Positions 45,421 to 57,226 of a DNA stretch of 64,000 nucleotides are shown piece by piece; the first letter of the stretch is position 1; each line of letters starts with the position of its first letter. Position numbers and translations under genes: made by a program. This stretch comes from Heterobasidion occidentale (lineage: Eukaryota; Basidiomycota; Agaricomycetes; Russulales; Bondarzewiaceae): contig JBCAQO010000005.1 of assembly GCA_039111635.1 (NCBI GenBank), forward strand, positions 496,001 through 560,000, written 5' to 3'. A model generated the notes under the pieces. It saw only the letters and a list, made by a program, of their open reading frames with translations, did no database searches and was not told where the DNA came from.

Positions 45421-46155
45421 ATGTGATGCAGCTTTCTGAGAGCGACTTTCCTCCAGAATTGCGCTGTTTCCAGGCCACCTCCATCAATGTGATGCAGCTT
45501 TCTGAGAGCGACTTTCCTCCAGAATTGCGCTGTTTCCAGGCCACCTCCATCTATTGTCCTGTCGAGCTTTCTGAGAGTGACTTTCCTCCAGAATTGCGCT
45601 GTTTCCAGGCCACCTCCATCTATTGTCCTGTCGAGCTTTCTGAGAGCGACTTTCCTCCAGAATTGCGCTGTTTCCAGGCCACCTCCATCTATTGTCCTAT
45701 CGAGCTTTCTGAGAGCGACTTTCCTCCAGAATTGCGCTGTTTCCAGGCCACCTCCATCTATTGTCCTGTCGAGCTTTCTGAGAGCGACTTTCCTCCAGAA
45801 TTGCGCTGTTTCCAGGCCACCTCCATCTATTGTCCTGTCGAGCTTTCTGAGAGCGACTTTCCTCCAGAATTGCGCTGTTTCCAGGCCACCTCCATCTATT
45901 GTCCTGTCGAGCTTTCTGAGAGCGACTTTCCTCCAGAATTGCGCTGTTTCCAGGCCACCTCCATCTATTGTCCTGTCGAGCTTTCTGAGAGCGACTTTCC
46001 TCCAGAATTGCGCTGTTTCCAGGCCACCTCCATCTATTGTCCTGTCGAGCTTTCTGAGAGCGACTTTCCTCCAGAATTGCGCTGTTTCCAGGCCACCTCC
46101 ATCTATTGTCCTGTCGAGCTTTCTGAGAGCGACTTTCCTCCAGAAATGTGTTGCT
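45421..46155. repeat. Minisatellite, 69-bp unit (23 codons), about 11 copies
   Basis: The unit includes GAGCTTTCTGAGAGCGACTT, TCCTCCAGAATTGCGCTG and CAGGCCACCTCCATC. The first two units are 66 bp and lack the GTCCTGTCGAG variation. Later units are almost identical, with single changes (AGTGAC near 45578, CTATCGAG near 45698). Because 69 is divisible by three, frames on both strands stay open for over 600 bases: on the plus strand LSESDFPPELRCFQATS, on the minus strand FWRKVALRKLDRTIDGG. I treat this as a repeat rather than a gene because several frames are open equally. Confidence 0.9.
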
Positions 46156-47800
46156 TGTAGTCCCTCATTCTTTGCGTGCCACCCTACCATCAAGCGGCTG
46201 TAGTCAGATGGCGTCGCGTGGCTGTTGGGACACATCTGAGAGCGATCATCCTCTTAGAAAGGCATTGTCCTCATCTACCCTCCCGACGAGCAGCCTTCCG
46301 AGAGCGACTTTCCTCCAGAAATGCCGTGCCTGTAGGCCGTCGTTCTTTGCGCTCACCCATTTCCATATATCTCTTGTCGAGCACCTTCCTCCAGAAATGC
46401 GTTACTCAAAATGCTGTCATTCTTTCTGATTCACCCACCGGCCGGAGTCAGACGGCGGCGCGCGTTTCGCGGATGTTGAGACACATATCTGAGAGCGACC
46501 TTCCTCCAGAAATGTGTTGTCCTGTCTATCATCCCGACGAGCAGCTTTTTGAGAGTGCCTTCCTCCAGAACTGCATTGTTCTTTAGCCGTGATTTTTTGT
46601 GACTCCACTGGGCAGCGCGTTGCTTCTACGCGTTCCATATTATGACGGAAGTTTTCCACGACGAGAACTGGACCTACGAAACGCGATGTTGTTGAGACCA
46701 TCCCTTGCGTGAAGAGGAAGGCGGACTGGGCACTGCGCTGGGTCTCCGATCGTCGCTCCACATTTACCGAGCGATGAGTCTTCTTTGCCACAGCAGAGGA
46801 TATCTTCTCCTCCGGTTCTTTCACCTCAATTTTCTGGTCGAAGAAGCCTGGCCTTGTGCTTATACCTGGACTCTCCTTCTCCTACGAACTCACCAGTCGC
46901 CACGAGGGATTCCACACTGACTCCGCATGCTTGTTGTTCAGCCATCTCAAGAGGCATCCACATCCTAACAGTCGTCCACATCGTCGTCGAATGCGTTGTT
47001 ATCGAGGAGGAGCTCTTGACAGGTGAGTACATGTTGATCACTACTGTAGCATTTGATGCTAATTGGATGTGGTAGATGCCCTTCCTACGGGGCTGATCGG
47101 TATGAATGCCGAGCTGACGTGACAGTACATCGAGTTTGTTGCGGACCGCCTCGCTCATTGCCCTCGGTGGCGAAAAGCATTACAATGCGACAAATCCCAT
47201 CGACTTTCATGATCGCTTTGCAGAGCCATCTGTTTGAGAAGCCGGCGTCGCTGTGACCTCCGCTTCTGCGTCGTCAAAGAAGGTTTGCATTGCGAGTGGG
47301 TTTGAACAACTCATAAATTTGCGATGTCACTTACACGTCTTTCTAGCATTAATGGCAATGTTGTTCTCCGCATCGGACTGTCACATTTGGTCCACTGCTC
47401 GTCACCTCATGGTCGCCTGGGGCTAGACCGTGACATTGTTTCTTCTGGATCTTTTACCTGGATACATACATATGGATATCGTCGCGCGTTTTGCGACTGC
47501 CGAGACGTCTCTGAGAGTGGCCTCCTTCCTCCAGAAATACGGTGTCCCTATCTATCTCGTGCACCTCTCTGAGAGCGACTTTTTTCCAGAAATGCGTTGT
47601 CCCCAGGCCGTCGTGCTTTGCGTCTCATCTTTCCACCGAGCAGCCGTGATCAGACGTTGTCGCGCGTTTCGCGGCTGTCGCGCCACATTCAAACCATTTT
47701 CCACAACGTTGCTCTTCTCACATAACCATCCATCCTCCCGCCGAACAGCTTTCTGAGAGTGATCTTCCTCTAGAAATGCTGTGTCTTCAGGCTAAACGCG
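46156..47800. repeat. Diverged dispersed relatives of the minisatellite unit
   Basis: The core TCTGAGAGCGACTTTCCTCC plus AGAAATG recurs at about 46298, 46386, 46490, 46545, 47509, 47563 and 47750, separated by loosely related blocks such as CCGTCGTTCTTTGCG and GTTTCGCGG. The spacing is irregular, 50 to several hundred bases. This appears to be an older form of the array at 45421. No gene is convincing; short ORFs here are by-products. Confidence 0.7.
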
Positions 47801-47839
47801 CACCCCATGTACAGCCGGCGGGTTGCAGCCACCGACCCA

Positions 47840-48330
47840 CACACATCGTGCGCGCGGCCTCGAGAATTTGCTGATATACTTCCACGCAGGCGCCGAGGAC
47901 CGACCCGCCTGTCAAAATCCACGGGACGCCCTCACGCTGCGACGCCTGGCCCAGGATCGGAGGAAAGAGAGACGCTGCAATGATGCCTTCGCGGAACCGC
48001 CTGACTTCTTCCTGGCCCAGCGATCAATGACCCAGATGAGGCCAGCACGGACGATGGACGGTGAACCGATACACACCACAGTAAGCCCACCTGGCCGTCC
48101 TCGTCACCCGCCTTCTCGATAGTCGCGCGCGACCACTTCCCCCCTTCGCTTTCGGGCTGTCCGATTGGGAGGGGTTTCGTGCCCTTGTACATGGCCTTCT
48201 GCTGAGCGGAGGTGCTCGCGTTGGAGTGGAGGTCAGTGACATGGAGGGGACGGGGAGGAGGGATGGCAACGACGGGGCGGACGTTTCGACCCATGGGAAC
48301 GATCTGGGGGAATGAGATGAGTCTGACCAA
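47840..48330 (-). CDS. Possible small gene, unrecognised
   Basis: On the minus strand an ORF from 48330 (MVRLISFPQIVPMGRNV, then PPPRPLHVTDLHSNAS and KWSRATIEKAGDEDGQ) runs into a possible GTGGGC donor near 48085. A second segment around 47830-48000 reads RFREGIIAASLFPPILGQAS and PWILTGGSVLGACVEVYQQI in another frame, which could be a later exon with a hydrophobic helix. No family is recognised and the join is unproven. Confidence 0.3.
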
Positions 48331-49590
48331 AGACGACGGCGAGCCAGAGGAGTCAGCTGAGACTCGCCACTATCTAGATTGAAACGTTGAGGGTGGATCG
48401 TCGAGTGATGAGTGTGGGTCTACACAGGCGAGTGGTTATGCGATGGATGGCTGTGGTTTGGGGACTTGCGCTGCAGCCTTGCGAGTTGGCGAGGTGTAAC
48501 CAAATGCAGATTCGTCGCTGGAGTGGAGGGAGTATGAGGAGGAGCAGTTGCAGTGGCCCTGAGGATGCCTTGCAGGCGCGCCTCGAGCGGGACGGACGTG
48601 ATGAGCTTCGGGCTGAGCGTGGTCACCGACGTGTCGACGCGCGCTTAGATGGAAGCCCCCCATCTTGAGGAGTGTGTGCCCGACCAGACTGACACAAGCG
48701 CATGCATTCTGCTCGACGCCGCTTGTTCAGAGCTGAGAGGCCGTGAGCACCACTGACAGTAGAGATTGGTAGATCCCGAGAAGGTGCGACATAAGCGAGA
48801 CCCAAACGCTGAACGAGCGCCCAATCCTCAACTTGCGTGAAGACCAACCCCTCGTCTGTGTAACCTGGATCCCATGACGACAATCTCAGTGAATCGACGA
48901 TCGCTCGTGGTGAGAGGATTCCTCTTCACTGCTGTGGTAGTTGACTGACGCAAATGGGAGGTTTTGGAGAAGCTTCTGGATAGGCACACGAGCGGTTTTG
49001 TCAGATGGCACGACTTCGTCAACGTGAGTGCCGTTTGCCCGGGTGCGCGCGTCATGGCCTAACGAGAGCGTAGGCAATGACGCGTCTCGGTATCGTGATT
49101 GATGAACGGGAGGGCTTGCGAGTCGTCTTGGCGTCCCAGAGATGGGGAAACGTCACTCTCCACCGCGTGAGTACGGCCTTGAGAGAGAGTGATCTCACTC
49201 TGATCGTGGATGGCGGGACGTCAAAGCCGCATGGGCCGAAACTGGAACATCACGACCTGAAGCAGTGAGTATTCGCCACCATTTTTCACCTTGATATCAC
49301 GCTGAAAATATTGCATAGCATTGGGAGTACGCTACGTGAAGTCTACGCCTGGGACTTGTCCATGTTCGCGAGCGAGCGACCACAGATACATGGCAACCTG
49401 GTGTGAATGACGGGCTCTTTGTTACCTCGATCGATGTTAAGTTGCACGATGATTTCTTGTTCTCGCTTGGCCCCTGCGCGGCTGCCATATCATTACTGGG
49501 ATGCCGTTCACACATGCCAGTCACTGGGGAAACTAACAATTCATTGCGTGCAAGTGGTCCACTGCTAAGTATGTATGTACAGGAGGCTAT
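48331..49590. other. Intergenic stretch with short ORFs
   Basis: Small ORFs at 48420-48626 (minus), 48828-49055 (minus) and 49077-49268 (plus, starting MTRLGIVIDEREGLRVVLAS) look partly protein-like but match nothing I know and cannot be linked by clear introns. Confidence 0.35.
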
Positions 49591-50780
49591 CGATCAGCGA
49601 CAACGAGGAGGCGTACACGGTGGCGGCGCGAAAACGGCGGCAGTGTCGACGGATACGAGAGCGGCGGGAGAGGGCCGATGACGAGAGAAGTGGGCGGCAG
49701 CGCCGAGGGAGTCGACAGCGAGACCCGCCAGCGTCGAGGGAGCCGCCAACGAGGAGGCAGGAGTTGCTGTGGAGGGAGCGGCGCCGTCGACGGGAGAGTC
49801 GTGCACGTCGAGGGAGGCGGACGTCATCGTCGAGGGAGGCGGGCGTTGTCGTGGAGGAGGAGAGATGAGTCGCCGTCGATGGAGCGGCGTCGTCCAGGCG
49901 GCGTAGTCCAGACGGCATCGTCCAGGCGCCGTGGTCCAGGCCGTGGTCCAGGCGGGGACATGGTCGGAGCGTGCAGGCGGCGGGGTCGAGGGAGCGGGCA
50001 GGGTCCAGTGAGGCGGCCGCGTCGTAGAGGGTGCCGGGCGTCCAGGCGGCGTCGTCGACGAGGAGCCGACAGGGTCTAGTGAGGCGGCCGCGTCGTCGAG
50101 GGCGGACGACGAGGCGTCGAGGGAGCCGTCGGTGAGGCGCGGCCGAGTCGGCGTCGTCCAGGCGGGGGCGTGCAGGCGGCGGGGTGGAGGGAGCGGGCAG
50201 CGTTCAGCGAGGCGGCCGCATCGTCGAGAGCCGGATGACGAGGCGTCGAGGGAGCCGTCGGTGAGGCGCGGCCGAGTCGGCGTCGTCCAGGCGGGGGCGT
50301 GCAGGCGGCGGGGTGGAGGGAGCGGGCAGCGTTCAGCGAGGCGGCCGCGTCTTCGAGGGAGCCGCCAGGCGGCGGCGTCCAGGCGGCGTCGTCCAGGCCG
50401 TCGTCCAGGTGGGGGCGTGGTCGGGGCGTGCAGGCGGCGGGGTCGAGGGAGCGGGCAGGGTCCAGCGAGGCGGCCGCATCGTCGAGAGCCGGATGACGAG
50501 GCGTCGAGGGAGCCGTCGGTGAGGCGCGGCCGAGTCGGTGTCGTCCAGGCCGTCGTCCAGGCGGGGGCATGCAGGCGGCGGGGTCGAGGGAGCCAGGTGC
50601 GTGGTCGAGGGAGATGAGGGCGACGTGAGAGACGAGGGCGGCATCGTAGCCGTCATCCTCGTTTGGGACGGGGTGGAAGAGGAGGCCGCGGTGGGGGAGG
50701 CGTCCAGGAGGTGCCGTCGTCGTCAAGGGAGAGGTGACGTCGAGGACGAGGCGAGGGCGCTTGCGAGGCCGGGCCGACGT
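49591..50780. repeat. GC-rich minisatellite region based on CGTCGAGGGAG
   Basis: Dense repeats of CGTCGAGGGAGCC, GTCCAGGCGG and AGGCGGCCGCRTCGTCGAG. A larger unit of about 140 bp occurs at 50105-50240 and 50245-50380, with partial copies to 50620. Several overlapping ORFs on both strands are caused by the lack of TA-containing stops and are not called as genes. Confidence 0.85.
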
Positions 50781-50874
50781 TAAGAAGAAGGCGTCGGGGA
50801 GGGCTGTGACGCGTCAGCGTAGCGTACTTGTTATGAGCAGTTATAATAATTAGCGGCTGTTATTGCATAGATCG

Positions 50875-50950
50875 TATGGGCGAACGGTCTAGTCAAGGTG
50901 ATGTCGAGGTGTCCACGGGGTTTGATGTTCGATTCCCGGTCTTTGCTGTA
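50875..50950 (+). other. tRNA-like relic with A-box- and B-box-like sequences
   Basis: ACGGTCTAGTCAAGG resembles a tRNA A box and GATGTTCGATTCCCGG a B box, 30 bases apart. GCGAA and TTTGC can pair as a weak acceptor stem, but the T stem does not form properly and no anticodon arm is clear. It may be a decayed tRNA or a tRNA-derived short element. Confidence 0.25.
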
Positions 50951-51223
50951 TTTTGTAGCAGCTAGCAATCATTACTAATCACTCAGACACATCCGAGCTC
51001 GGATATATCCGAGGTGGCTGCCTCTGTTGGGATTCCAAATTGTCGGAGATTTCCGATTACACACCTGGGACACTTTGACCGCCATAGCCACTGCAGTGAC
51101 TAGTGACTCGGCGAGCCTCAGGCTACCAGCATCCTCATCATCCCCGTATCTCCATCTGCCGAATTCCCAAACTCCTTTCAAGATTGCACTAGATTTGCTA
51201 GTAGTATAACCACTCTCCGTCCG

Positions 51224-51284
51224 CTTGCTCATTGCAGGTGACTGGATTTTGAGTGCACCGTCATCCTTCCTTGCTCATTGCAGG
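51224..51284 (+). repeat. Pair of CTTGCTCATTGCAGG motifs
   Basis: The 15-mer occurs at 51224-51238 and 51270-51284, 46 bases apart, about 120 bases before the start of the next gene. The same pair recurs at 57227 and 57269. Confidence 0.7.
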
Positions 51285-51403
51285 GTCGTTGGACATCAAG
51301 TCGAGTCCTACGTTATTATTGCTCATACTACTAGGTCAGTTCGCATCGCCGTGTTTTTCTTGTTCCTCCATTGGTTTACTGTCTCATTGGGCACGTTGCA
51401 GCC

Positions 51404-54184
51404 ATGGCCGCCGTTACTTGTTGGCAAGCACGGCCGCTTGAAAACCTTCGCGAAATTCTCGATTCTCGTCGATCCCTACTGCACGGCGAGCAGGTTGACG
51501 CCCTAGATTGTCTCTGCGTTGCTCCATTCCGCAATCACGATGAATTATGGATCTCCACACCAAACATGGACTTTGTTCCGGAGGTCCCTGTGCACCCCGA
51601 CGACACACCCTTCAGATATTTCGGAGACGGCATGCTTGGTGCATTTGAACATCTGAAGTGGCCACAAGCTTTCGACCCAGTGGAGCCCCATTCCTATGCT
51701 GCGCCCATGAACCCGAGACTGAAGGAACTCCAGAAGGTCGACGATCATCATGGCTTACGAGCACCGGACTTTCCAGTGGACGACAAAGAAGGCGGCCTTC
51801 CTCAATTCGAAGATCCGGATGCTGCGTGGTTTTCCTTCAAAGGAACGGACTTTCGTATCTGCGAGGAGCTGCCGCGCGCTTCAGTAGGAATCTTGTATGA
51901 GACAGTGCTCTCCCGCCTGCGCAAAGCGATGTTGGAAGTGCGTAGGATAGGAGACGAAATTGGGGCTCAAGAGTTTCCCGAAGGCACTCCGGCTGCTGTA
52001 GTCAATGCACACACGTCCAGCTACATGTACCAGAGACATCGATCTGAGGCCCTTTATCGTGCCTACGGTTCACTCTCGCAGATTCCAATGCCTTTCTCCG
52101 ACACCGTCTTATGGTTTCGTGAGTTTCAGCGTATCCTGCTTGAATTACGCGCCTGGATTATCTATATGCTGGTAGTGAAACCTCGTATGGAGGATCCTAC
52201 GTTCGATTGCCCTCAACCTGTTCTTCCTCTTCGCGGTGTCATCACCTCAAGTTTGTCAATGCTTCGAGAGTTGTTCCGGATTGGGATCCCGGTTTGGTAC
52301 ATCCGGAGGCGCACCACTCTTACAACCCGCACACTTATCATCTCCGTCAAGACAGTCATCAGAACCGGCATCTCCTTCAGCTCATCACAGATTTTTGAAT
52401 ATGCCAACCATCGCACCAAGGCCCCTCTCTGGGTGGAGGCGTCACACGGTGAACCGTTACGCGGCACCATTCAAGACAGGCTGCGAAAGTTTAGCTTGAC
52501 CAGTCGACCAATTCTACTACCGCTGGAGATCTATTCTCCTGCAACGGTTGGGGAAATCGAGCGGCAAAATCCGCCTGTGTGTCGGAATCATGCTATGTCA
52601 GGGCCGGATATTTCGCATGTCATAGTCGATGAAATCCCGACCGAGCGTGACGTCAATAGCGACGAGCGGCAGACCGCGATGATCAGCGCTTTCACTGGTA
52701 ATGTTTATGGTAAGACTCGATTGACTAGGTCAGGCTTGTGTAACTGATGCACAATTTGTTTAAATAGCCGCTAAGCTTGTACGAGATGGTCCTCGTTTCA
52801 TCGATGACCCCGCTTGCACCATGTTTGAGACCACCACATCCGACTTTGTTGTGCTCGCGTCGGCCTATTCATCTAATGATCAGTGGCGTAGAAGTCTGTT
52901 GTCGAGGTCTCGCTCATCTGACAAGCGTGGTAAGTTCCCTGCGTTGCGCCTCTATGGTTTCATTGTCACGCAACACACACAGAACATCGCCCACCATCGC
53001 CCGACGTGAAGAATGCTCCCAAGGTCCCAGATGTCCAATCAAACGCAAGTCATTCGCAAATTTCGAGTCCTCCGAAGACACTGGCGCCTCATAAGCAGCG
53101 TAGTAACAGCCATCGATGTCATGGTCCTTCTCCTAAAACAGGTCTCCGGGTTGTGCACCCCACTTGGCTTCCCCCACTCGCCCCGGGTTGGATAAGCGTC
53201 TTCGAAGAGACCATGGATTTGGACGATGATCCAAATATGGCCCTTCAGTATCCTCTCCCCCCCATTCATCTGTTCTTTGCGGACAAAGGAGCCGTTTTTG
53301 GGCATAGAGTTCACAACTGGCTACGCATTCGCATGTGGTGTCTGCTGGAGGTTCTATGCCCTTCTAACCACTGTATGGTCCTGATGACGACCAGCCAATG
53401 GAGGATTGCATTAGAGGGGAGATATTACCTGCCAGACAACATGGTCAATTGTACCGTGAAGCCTCAATCCTCTTCACACGACATGGCTCGCTTACCACCA
53501 TGGCCTCGCAAGACTAAAAAGGCTCGCTTGGAACCGCAAGTCGCGTCCAATGTCACCAGCGCTTCGTCGGTCGAGGTGCGCAAACGTAAGAAGGCCTTGG
53601 ACAGACGTGTTGCAGATCGGGTCGACATAGGTGTCCGATTCCTGGTGCACGCCGGATTCGCACCATACGATGACACTACATCTCCGCAATGGGGCAGAAC
53701 CTTCGTCACTAGCAAGATGGCTCATGAGGATAAGGACCTCTGGGCTGAAGTAGTATGGGAGCTTTCGGTAGCTAATTTTCGTCTTGAACTCCTACAATTG
53801 GACAGGAAGGTTGTCATGGGTGTTTACTGTTACGAGGACAAACGGTATGCCGCCCAACGCGAAGGAAAAATCTGCCACATATGGGCCACGGGGGGTCTCA
53901 GCGTAGACTGGGAGCGTGAGAGTCGGTGGGTGGACCGACTTGTGATTGAAGATTGGGAGGCCAGGCGTGGTGCTGTGAAGGTAATGGCTGAAGTCCTCTG
54001 TGGATGGCCCGGCGGAAGTAAGCTTATGTGGCACAAGGATTACGATTCTAATTTCAAAGCTTTCACAGACTTCGAGCATGCGGTGTTTCTCTTTTATACT
54101 GTCACGTTTCACAAGCATTGTGGGAGACTCCCTATTATGCCTTTATCGCAGCCCAAATCCCTCGCTCGTCACGTACATTCATGA
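51404..54184 (+). CDS. Unrecognised 889-residue protein of a mushroom-type family
   Basis: Three exons, 51404-52709, 52768-52929 and 52983-54184, total 2670 bases, joined in frame by GT-AG introns of 58 and 53 bp. The start ATG at 51404 has the context GCCATGG. The C-terminal half contains a block I have seen in many hypothetical agaricomycete proteins: LPPLAPGWISVFEE, PPIHLFFADKGAVFGHRVHN, WLRIRMWCLLEVL and SQWRIALEGRYYLPDN. I know no function for it. A basic segment (RKRKKALDRR) near residue 690 could be a nuclear signal. Pfam-type domains are not evident. Such genes are often found among transposon-rich loci, and here it stands beside a deaminase-like gene and a DNA transposase. It is intact as read. 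Confidence 0.75.
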
Positions 54185-54451
54185 TTTCGCATGTTTTTTT
54201 TGCCCTCTCACGCAATAGGTTCATGTCGCAAGTCTGATGCCATTCAGAATGATATACATGTATCAAACAACGCCGTGTCTCGGATCGTGAAAATGCCGTC
54301 TCTCGTATTCGAAGTACCTTTCAACCGTTCTTTTCGATCTACGAATGGTGACTAAACGGCGCTAATTAGAATGCGGAAGAAACCTACAAGCGCTCTCGGA
54401 CTACCCCAGAAGCCTGACCTTCTGCATTTCAACACTCAAAACTGGCCGTCT
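54185..54451. other. Intergenic space between convergent genes
   Basis: Nothing recognisable; it lies between the 3' ends of the plus-strand gene ending at 54184 and the minus-strand gene ending at 54452. Confidence 0.5.
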
Positions 54452-56705
54452 TCAGTTTATCCATAGAGCACGGTCTACAGACACGTTGTGACGATCGATC
54501 TCTCGCTTCGCCTTCAAGACCTCAAGGCTCTTGCGTTCACTGTCCGTCTGATAACCTTCGGTTTGAGCGGAATCGGTCCGCGAATGTCGCGGCTTCGGCT
54601 TGAGTAATACATCGAGTAAGTCCAGCAATATGGCCTTGAAATGGATCTCTGCCCTCGTGTGTATATCCTCACGAAGCTCACGTGGCAGCGCGCAGGGGAA
54701 CATGAAATTGTGATTCGGTTTCGCCAGCCACTTGCGCGCGCCTAATTCGGAATTCACGAAATGGCAGACAGGGCATGCGAGTTTAGACGTGCCGACGTAG
54801 CAGGGGTCTATGTCGCTCTGTAAATCTCCATGTCAATATTGGCATTGGAAGGTGTAGGGGGTGAAAACTTTCCGGATTAACACCATGTGCAGCAAGCAAC
54901 ATGCTCCCATTGTCCAGGTTCTTCCCGTCCAGGACGCTAGCCAAGAGACACTCGCAATGGATACTCCCTTGGAACATGGGAGTCGGCGATAGTAAATTCT
55001 TGCAGTGGCGGCTAATTGAGCTCCCCGCCTTCTCGGCGTCCCTCGTCATCAATAATTTGAGTTCGTCGATCACTGTCTTCGTGCGAGCAGTCTCGTCGTT
55101 CTCGCTCAATACCTCCTTCACCACCTCTTCCCAGGGTGCCATGTCTGTCCCAGGATGTTCGGCAGAAATGACAGTGTAAGTGATGTTCCGAAGATACTGT
55201 GCCGAACCCACGAGACCGTGAACAGCGAATGGTATCACAACCTGTCGACGCAGCCACTGCTTGTATGCGTCAATCGGTGTCGAGCCCACAGTGACGAACA
55301 TATCTGTATCATCGTCGTCCACCACTGCTTGTTCCTCCCACGTATTTGGCTGGCCCTGGGACTCTCTAGATGGTGTGGTATACTTGGGTTCTGTACCTGC
55401 GAAGGGATGGTCGAATATATCGGGAATGGCGAGAGTCAGGTAGTCTGCGAAAGCGTTGGAATATGCAAATGCTTCCAAAAGAGTGACATAAAGCCAGGTC
55501 TTGTTCATCATCGCGCCGAAATTGTCTGGCTGGGCTTTGGAAATCTCGTCCAAACAGGTCTGATAGCCTTTCAGAGCCAAGCACAAGGTATGATGGAAGG
55601 CCACGCATGTCTCCTTGACAAAAAGAACGTCATTGTTCTGCGCTCGGGTTTTCAACTCGAGTCCTCCGTGCTCCACGCCGAAAAGGTCGATGCCCCACCA
55701 ACGTGCTATGAGCTCTCCAGAAAGGACTTGGTCCCGTTCTTTGCGTAATGTAGACTTCTTCTTGAATAGTTCAGGCAATCTGTCAGGTTCGGCATTCAAG
55801 ATCTTGCTGAGGAAGGCGGTAGACATCGTACACCTGAGTCGAGAGCGCATCTTGCGGTAGCCACGAGAAACGACGTGAACGCCCAGGCTGTAAGGTGTGG
55901 TGTCCTCTTTCTTGAGTAACTCGATCACCTCCGAGACGTGCTCATCAAACTTCATGCTTTATGAACTATGTCAGAAAGGTTATCATTCGATAGAAAGTTC
56001 GCACTCACTTCTTTTGTTCATTTAACATGGCCTTTGTAAATGGCACGACATCCTGTCCCCGATCCTCCTCATTCGTCTCCGATTTACCCTTCATTGCTAC
56101 TGACCGATTCATCTTCCCTCTCGACGGCTCTGTCGCCCCCGTCGCCTCTGAGCTTATGCTCCTTGTGGTCATCGCCTCATCTGTCGCAGCAGTTGTCCTC
56201 GTCCTCACTTGAGACTCTGTCTCCAATCTCACTCTCTTCTCCACTTTCGCTTGAACCTCCGATTTCAGAACTTTCTTTCCCTTCTCCGCGCCCGTCCCCG
56301 TCGTCTTCGTCTTTGCTGCGAGATCGGTCTTCCCTCTCGCCTCATTGGGGTGTGTCGGATTGGTGGTAATGATGCAGTTATGCATTACTTGGTCTTCCGC
56401 GCATTCTATGGAAGCGTCTATGTCGCGTTGATGTGAGACCGAGACGACGAGGCTGACGTTAGCGCCCTCTGCATTGCTGCCGCCACAGCCACCACTTCGC
56501 GGTCTCTGACAAGCAGTGTAGCAAGCTGATCGAGCAATCGGTGCTGTGACTGGGGCCTTTCGACGACTTGTCTCTTGTCTTTGTAGACCGTCTGCGTCTG
56601 GGATAGCGAATTATTTTGTCCTCGAAGATAAAGGATAACCATGATCAAGGTGGTGATGGTTTTGAACTTGTTGATCTTGTTGACCAGGGACTCGGACGCG
56701 TTCAT
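54452..56705 (-). CDS. Deaminase-fold protein, OTT_1508-like (fungal expansion)
   Basis: Minus-strand exons 56705-56009, 55956-54882 and 54817-54452. The candidate zinc site is HCE (in GSIHCECLLASVL) in exon 2 and CPVC (in GTSKLACPVCHFV) in exon 3, in the H-x-E ... C-x-x-C order of cytidine/adenosine-deaminase-fold enzymes; the fungal OTT_1508-type family has this layout. The N-terminus has TLLVRDREVVAVA and VSHQRDIDASIECAED, the latter in a frame shifted by one base near 56485, so either the gene is broken there or one base is wrong. A low-complexity basic linker (residues about 80-200) follows. The substrate is unknown. The start at 56705 is uncertain because the frame is open to 56810. Confidence 0.55.
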
Positions 56706-57226
56706 GATTTCGACGATAGTAAAGGCGGGGAATGGGAACTGAAGCTCGGAGACAGGACGTAGTAAGCAAAGGTAGCAGTGAATGTGGGGTGACGCCATAT
56801 TGACCTTCACTTACTAATATATACGTCGATTGCATCCGGAAGAGACGCGGAAGATTGATCAGGGACTATCCTGGACTATCTCGGTCAATCGCCAGTGTTC
56901 AGACAGACTCAGCAGTGCCTCAGCATCGCTTTCTCTTGATTTTAAAAATACGAAAAAATGACAGGTTGTATTCCAAGAAGCTAAGATAGGTACTGTATGT
57001 GCAACAATTGGTGGGTAGAAACACTAAAATGAGCCTGGCCGCTACAAAGAAATCGGTTGCAACTCCGATGGAGCTCGTGCCGGCAGAATCCGTCACACGT
57101 GACGGCTACAACTCCCCTTTCCAACTCTTCACCCATCGCTGGCCCATCTTTGCTTCATTTAACTGTATACTCCCCAAGGATGGCACCTCTTCCATGGCAC
57201 CTCTTCCATGTCATCTCCGAACGGCG
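56706..57226. other. Intergenic stretch
   Basis: No gene recognised. CACCTCTTCCATGG-type short direct repeats occur at 57180-57210, just before the CTTGCTCATTGCAGG pair. Confidence 0.45.

Noticed and set aside
45306..46235. 309-codon minus-strand ORF and the overlapping plus-strand ORFs as protein genes
   Set aside because: They are by-products of a 69-bp repeat whose length is divisible by three; several frames on both strands are open equally, and nothing marks one as coding.
49565..50783. Overlapping arginine- or proline-rich ORFs on both strands
   Set aside because: GC-rich low-complexity repeats almost lack TA-containing stops, so long ORFs arise without coding function.
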